A program made the translations under genes and the position numbers. The notes beneath the pieces were generated by a model. The model was not told the origin of the DNA and ran no database searches. It saw nothing but the letters and a program-made list of their open reading frames with translations. DNA of 44,405 nt from an uncultured Eubacteriales bacterium (GTDB lineage: Bacteria; Bacillota; Clostridia; Oscillospirales; CAG-272), in assembly GCA_934481515.1 (NCBI GenBank), contig CAKSPO010000016.1, forward strand, positions 1-44,405, written 5' to 3'. Positions 41,008 to 44,405 of this stretch are shown piece after piece. The stretch's first letter is position 1; each line of letters starts with the position of its first letter.

Positions 41008-41853
41008 TCATACGCCTCCGAGCGTCAAGAATCCGCCGTCCACCGGAATTGTGATTCCGGTCACAAAGCCGGAAGCCTCTTCGTCCAGCAGCCACTTCAC
41101 GCAGCCGACCAGGTCCCGCGCTTCGCCGAAACGTCCCATCGGTGTGTGGGAAATCACGCTCGCGCCGCGTGCGGTGAGCCCTTCCTCCACCGTTCCGAGA
41201 TAAGCGCGGCTGCGCTCGTTGACCATAAATCCGGGTGCAATGGCATTGATACGGATGCCTGCCGGCGCGTAATATGCCGCGAAAGACTGGGTCAGATTGC
41301 TTACCGCCGCCTTGCTCATCGCATAAGCAAAGCACCGGGTCAACGGGCAATAGCTGTTCATAGACGCAAAATTGATGACACTTCCGCGACCTTTTTCCGC
41401 CATCTGCTTGGCAAATGCCATGGTCGGAATGACCGTTCCCATGGTATTGATGCGGAGAACGCTTTCAAAGGCTTCCATATCAATATCATACAGTCCGCGG
41501 GTTCCCTCCGGCATCTCGCCCGTCAGCTCGCGCGGATCAAACTTTGTGATGGTCGGCATGGCTTTGGAATTGTTTCCGCCGGCACCGTTGATCAGATAGT
41601 CGCATCCGCCGGCTTTCCGGACTTCCTCCGCGAGAGCCTCTACGCCGGTGCGGTCGGTGACGTCACAGGCAAAAACAGATGCCTGACCGCGTCCAAACGC
41701 ACGGATTTTTTCCGCCGTCGCAACCAGCTTTTCCTCCGTTCTTCCGACCAGAAACACATGAACGCCGTCCTCGGCAAGACGAATAGCAATCTCGGAGCAG
41801 AGCGTTCCGCCGGCTCCCGTTACAACTGCAATGCGATGATCCGGATTTTTCAT
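41008..41853 (-). CDS. SDR-family D-mannonate oxidoreductase (fructuronate reductase)
   Basis: A 281-residue short-chain dehydrogenase that most likely reduces D-fructuronate to D-mannonate. The cofactor loop is VTGAGGTLCSE (11-21), the catalytic residues are Ser164, Tyr177 and Lys181 (YAMSK), and the active-site Asn is in INGAGG near 89. SDR enzymes replace the long-chain UxuB dehydrogenase in many Gram-positive uronate operons, and position between uxaC and uxuA assigns the role. The ATG at 41853 is seven bases after AAGGAGA; an ATG at 41859 overlaps the uxaC stop but is only one base from that site. The IPVDGGFLTLGGV C terminus is typical. Confidence 0.88.
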   Translation of the reverse strand: MKNPDHRIAVVTGAGGTLCSEIAIRLAEDGVHVFLVGRTEEKLVATAEKIRAFGRGQASVFACDVTDRTGVEALAEEVRKAGGCDYLINGAGGNNSKAMPTITKFDPRELTGEMPEGTRGLYDIDMEAFESVLRINTMGTVIPTMAFAKQMAEKGRGSVINFASMNSYCPLTRCFAYAMSKAAVSNLTQSFAAYYAPAGIRINAIAPGFMVNERSRAYLGTVEEGLTARGASVISHTPMGRFGEARDLVGCVKWLLDEEASGFVTGITIPVDGGFLTLGGV

Positions 41854-41855
41854 AT

Positions 41856-43226
41856 TCATTTCTCCTTTTTTTCAATGATATAATCTTTTGCATTCCCGTA
41901 GCACAGCTTCTCTGCGATGGTTTCCAGCAGGGAAAGATCCGTCGGCAAAGCTCCCTCTGCCGCTTTTTCCGCAAGGAATCCGCACAGAATCCGTCTGAAA
42001 TAATCATGGCGTACAAAAGACGCAACACTTCTGGAATCGGTCACCATCCCCGGAAAAACAGAAAGAACACTGTATGCCATGGTATTTTCCAGTACGTTCC
42101 GGATTCCGTAGCGATGGTCGTTCCACCACCATGCGGCGCCGTTTACAACAGAACCGCGGCACCCGTCGATGCTGTAAGAACCGGACAGGGTGGAAAACGC
42201 CGCATTGTCCGCCGGATTGAGGTTGTAAAGAATGATGCGCGGCAAGCCGTATTCCCCATCCTCCACAGCCGCAAGAAACGTGGCAAGAGCGCGGATATCC
42301 GTCGGTGCTCCGCTTCCGGCGTATCCGCCGGCAGGTCCGGTGATTCTTCTCAGTCTTGCAGAGGTTTCACGCTCCGCACCGATATGCAATTGAAGCGCCA
42401 TGCCGTTTTTGGCATACAGACCGGCAAGACGGAACAAAAGATAAGAGGACAGCCGATCCTTTTCGTTTGCATCCAGCGGTTTTCCCTGCATCCGTGCGTC
42501 AAACAGGCTGGCTGCATCCGCAAAGCTTTCTTCTCCATGCGGGGCAATCAACCGGCTACCGCTGTCTACAGCGTGGTCGGCAAAAAAGCAGTTCGCTTTT
42601 TTAAACGCCGTGAGACGGCAGGCGACGGCGGCAAGATAATCCGAAAGACTGTGAATCGGCAGATTGGTCTCTTTTCCGAGTGCTTCCGTCATCGTCGCGT
42701 TCGGAGTAAGAAGGTTGTCCCCGCGCAAAGACGGATAAATTCCGTTCTTTCCGAAAACGGAAAGGTCGTCCGTCAAAGAGGCACAGGGTGCCGCGTATTC
42801 CACATGAAATTGACTCAGAATCGTTGCGGCTCCGTGCTGCGAAAGATAATCTCCGGTGAGCTTCCAAAGTTCTTTTTCGTTTTCCGGGGAAGGCAAAAGG
42901 TCGGTTTCAAAAATCGATTTCAGCTCTGTTTTTGCCCAATCGTATACCGGCGTTCCGGCTGACATCGGAAAGGCCCTACAAAAGGCATGAAACTTCTCCT
43001 CGTCATCCGCATCCCCGCTGATCAGCCGTTCCGGAACGCCGAGAATCCGCATGACGCGATGCTTGTAAGGATCCGACGCAATCCACATTTCCGTGATGTT
43101 CCGGTATTTCCGGTCGGTGTATAGATCCTGCACGTTCAGATGGTTGTGAAAATCAATGATCGGAAGATTCCTCACCGATCGGTAAAGTGTCTCTTCCGTT
43201 TTTCTGATGTCCTGTAAAGCATCCAT
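41856..43226 (-). CDS. uxaC: Glucuronate isomerase
   Basis: UxaC converts D-glucuronate to D-fructuronate (and galacturonate to tagaturonate), the first cytoplasmic step. The 456-residue amidohydrolase-fold protein has IIDFHNHLN near 23-31 with metal-binding histidines, ITEMWIASDPYKHRVMR near 44, a central LQLHIGAERETS near 270 and WWWNDHRYG near 361. These are strong UxaC signatures; the usual DFHCHL reads DFHNHL here. It is the first gene of the operon uxaC-SDR-uxuA-GH39. The ATG follows GGAGA by seven bases. Confidence 0.94.
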   Translation of the reverse strand: MDALQDIRKTEETLYRSVRNLPIIDFHNHLNVQDLYTDRKYRNITEMWIASDPYKHRVMRILGVPERLISGDADDEEKFHAFCRAFPMSAGTPVYDWAKTELKSIFETDLLPSPENEKELWKLTGDYLSQHGAATILSQFHVEYAAPCASLTDDLSVFGKNGIYPSLRGDNLLTPNATMTEALGKETNLPIHSLSDYLAAVACRLTAFKKANCFFADHAVDSGSRLIAPHGEESFADAASLFDARMQGKPLDANEKDRLSSYLLFRLAGLYAKNGMALQLHIGAERETSARLRRITGPAGGYAGSGAPTDIRALATFLAAVEDGEYGLPRIILYNLNPADNAAFSTLSGSYSIDGCRGSVVNGAAWWWNDHRYGIRNVLENTMAYSVLSVFPGMVTDSRSVASFVRHDYFRRILCGFLAEKAAEGALPTDLSLLETIAEKLCYGNAKDYIIEKKEK

Positions 43227-43266
43227 AAAAGCATCTCCGTTTTTTTATTTTTCCGAAATTCCGGTA

Positions 43267-43295
43267 TTGACTCTTGTTCAATTATATGCTATAAT
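43267..43295 (+). promoter_or_regulatory. Promoter for the AraC-family regulator
   Basis: TTGACT (43267-43272), a 17-bp spacer and a perfect TATAAT (43290-43295) on the plus strand. It shares its whole -10 half with the opposite promoter. Confidence 0.8.
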
Positions 43296-43309
43296 TTATT
43301 ACAATTCAA
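43281..43309 (-). promoter_or_regulatory. Promoter for the uxaC operon, overlapping the AraC promoter
   Basis: On the minus strand TTGAAT (43309-43304), a 17-bp spacer and a perfect TATAAT (43286-43281). Both promoters lie within 43 bp, face to face, so polymerase can probably occupy only one at a time. Confidence 0.75.
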
Positions 43310-43361
43310 TGTGATAAACCCACATATTCGTGCGATTTTCAAACATCCGGAGGTGAAGGAA

Positions 43362-44162
43362 ATGACCGATGAAATAACGTCAATTCCCTTTTTACTTTGC
43401 CCCAGAATCTGTCATGTGAGCAAATTCAATTCGGATTCACTGGCAAGAACAGGACGGCAGGAGAGAATCAGCGGGTGTTATGAGCTTGGCTTTTTCTTTT
43501 CCACCTCCGGCGGTTCTTATCGTGCCGGAAAAGAATGGCATCGGATCGATTATGGTGACATTCGCTTTTGCGCGCCCGGAACCGCAATCAGCAGCAGAGG
43601 AAGCTTTTCCTGCTATACCATCTATTTTGATTTACCACAGGGAGAAGCGGAAATAACGCCATTGCTTGAAAAATTTCCTGCTTTTTTCCCAGGCGGAAAC
43701 AAGTTTGAGGAAATCTTCCGAAAAATTCATGAACTGTCAAAATCCGATCTACTGGTGATGCGGTTGGAGCAAAACGGCACTTTTTTGTGTTTACTCTCTG
43801 CGCTTTCCGAGCTTTTGGATACCAAAGGACAGTACCATCCCGGCGTAATCCTTGCAATGGAATATATGGATTCCCATCTTGGAGAAACCGTGCATCTGGA
43901 AACGCTCGGAAAGCTGACCGGATATTCTCCGACACATCTGTGCAGACTCTTCAAAAGCAATCTCGGAAAATCTCCGCACGAATATCTCCTTTCTCTCCGC
44001 GTCAAGCACGCCGCTGAATTGTTGACAACCACTTCCTATAATATTTTTACCATTGCTTCTCTTTGCGGCTTTTCCTCGGAGTCCCATTTCAAAAAGCTTT
44101 TCAAGTCTTACTATGGGATTACTCCCGGCGCATATCGCAGAAAAGGAGAAGAAATCATTTGA
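43362..44162 (+). CDS. AraC-family transcriptional regulator of the uronate operon
   Basis: A 266-residue regulator. An N-terminal cupin-like sensing region (residues 1-140, with YGDIRFCAPGTAI) is followed by a C-terminal double helix-turn-helix (about 165-262). The HTH signatures are LETLGKLTGYSPTHLCRLFKS, FTIASLCGFSSESHFKKLFK and the end YYGITPGAYRR (quoted in part). This layout is the AraC/RhaS type that binds a sugar or sugar acid. It is divergent from uxaC and shares its promoter region, so it most likely controls that operon in response to glucuronate or an intermediate; this is inference from position. The ATG at 43362 is eight bases after GGAGG; 17 upstream in-frame codons lack a site. 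Confidence 0.9.
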   Translation: MTDEITSIPFLLCPRICHVSKFNSDSLARTGRQERISGCYELGFFFSTSGGSYRAGKEWHRIDYGDIRFCAPGTAISSRGSFSCYTIYFDLPQGEAEITPLLEKFPAFFPGGNKFEEIFRKIHELSKSDLLVMRLEQNGTFLCLLSALSELLDTKGQYHPGVILAMEYMDSHLGETVHLETLGKLTGYSPTHLCRLFKSNLGKSPHEYLLSLRVKHAAELLTTTSYNIFTIASLCGFSSESHFKKLFKSYYGITPGAYRRKGEEII

Positions 44163-44176
44163 CAGCGTTCGTAAAT

Positions 44177-44248
44177 AAAAAATCCTTCGGATGGCGATTT
44201 GGCTTTGATGAAACATCATGACCTTATCGAAAATCCGAAGGATTTTTT
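44177..44248 (+). terminator. Terminator after the AraC regulator
   Basis: A 16-bp perfect stem AAAAAATCCTTCGGAT (44177-44192) with its complement (44233-44248) closes a 40-base loop and ends in six Ts. Confidence 0.8.
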
Positions 44249-44275
44249 CTGTTTATTTTTTACAAAATAAGCTTT

Positions 44276-44328
44276 TATAAAGCAAAAACTCTCCACAAGG
44301 GAGAGTTTCAAATCTTTTTTGCTTTATA
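44276..44328. repeat. Nested inverted repeat upstream of a possible new gene
   Basis: Outer arms TATAAAGCAAAA (44276-44287) and TTTTGCTTTATA (44317-44328) enclose an inner hairpin ACTCTCC/GGAGAGT (44288-44306), with about ten unpaired bases on the 3' side. No T run follows, so it is not an ordinary terminator. It may be a leader RNA structure or a small mobile-element remnant. Confidence 0.55.
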
Positions 44329-44369
44329 GGAATTTAATTCATAGAAAATCGAACAAGGGGAGGAAGAGG

Positions 44370-44405
44370 TGAAACTCAGATCAAAAGTAAATTGCCTGAA
44401 CAGAA
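44370..44405 (+). CDS. Possible start of a gene cut by the window end
   Basis: A GTG codon five bases after GGGGAGG opens a frame of 12 codons to the last base (MKLRSKVNCLNR). The basic start would fit the beginning of a signal peptide or of a small protein, but too little is visible to name it. Confidence 0.4.

Overview
The window comes from the chromosome of a spore-forming, Gram-positive-type bacterium, most likely a clostridial member of the Firmicutes (Bacillota). The evidence is a complete spoIIAA-spoIIAB-sigF operon, an uninterrupted sigK gene, an IreB regulator, DivIVA-like and DUF1836 proteins, strong Shine-Dalgarno sequences and many TTGACA-17-TATAAT type promoters. Coding density is high and the sequence is moderately GC-rich. 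I see no phage, insertion sequence, CRISPR array or integrative element. Exact taxonomy cannot be settled by reading.

Layout, left to right. Positions 1-5615 hold the 3' end of secG, a minus-strand DUF1508 protein with a histone-H1-like tail, a HAD phosphatase, dxs (isoprenoid synthesis) and a DUF1836 regulator. Positions 5833-6513 are sigK. Positions 6821-11049 form a plus-strand run: a CPBP membrane protease, tadA, a transglutaminase-like probable lipoprotein and a stand-alone adenylation enzyme. Then come asnS and a COG2509-type flavoprotein. On the minus strand follow an MBL hydrolase, gltX and glnS, then a D-2-hydroxyacid dehydrogenase. Positions 19918-23055 are the plus-strand run ireB, ribF, a degenerate D-Ala-D-Ala carboxypeptidase homologue and a YfcE-type phosphodiesterase. 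A DivIVA-like protein with an XRE regulator (minus) and tRNA-Arg(CCT) follow.

Positions 25066-27062 encode a class II aldolase and L-rhamnose isomerase. A lactaldehyde reductase (fucO) lies about 7 kb further on, so a partial 6-deoxyhexose route is present, but the kinase is not in the window. Between them are topB, a small P-loop protein, pgi, an intact dacF-type carboxypeptidase and a small membrane/zinc-ribbon protein. After fucO and a YdcF protein comes the spoIIA operon, then a PfkB sugar kinase.

The right end (38545-44162) is a glucuronate catabolic operon: uxaC, an SDR fructuronate reductase, uxuA and a GH39 glycosidase. An AraC regulator is transcribed divergently, and the two predicted promoters occupy the same 43 bp on opposite strands. 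The last 36 bases look like the start of another gene.

Most of the window is core housekeeping. The best candidates for something undescribed are the CPBP/transglutaminase/adenylation run, the carboxypeptidase homologue with altered active-site motifs, the H1-tailed DUF1508 protein, the face-to-face uronate promoters and several unexplained RNA or DNA hairpins. No whole new system can be claimed from sequence alone.
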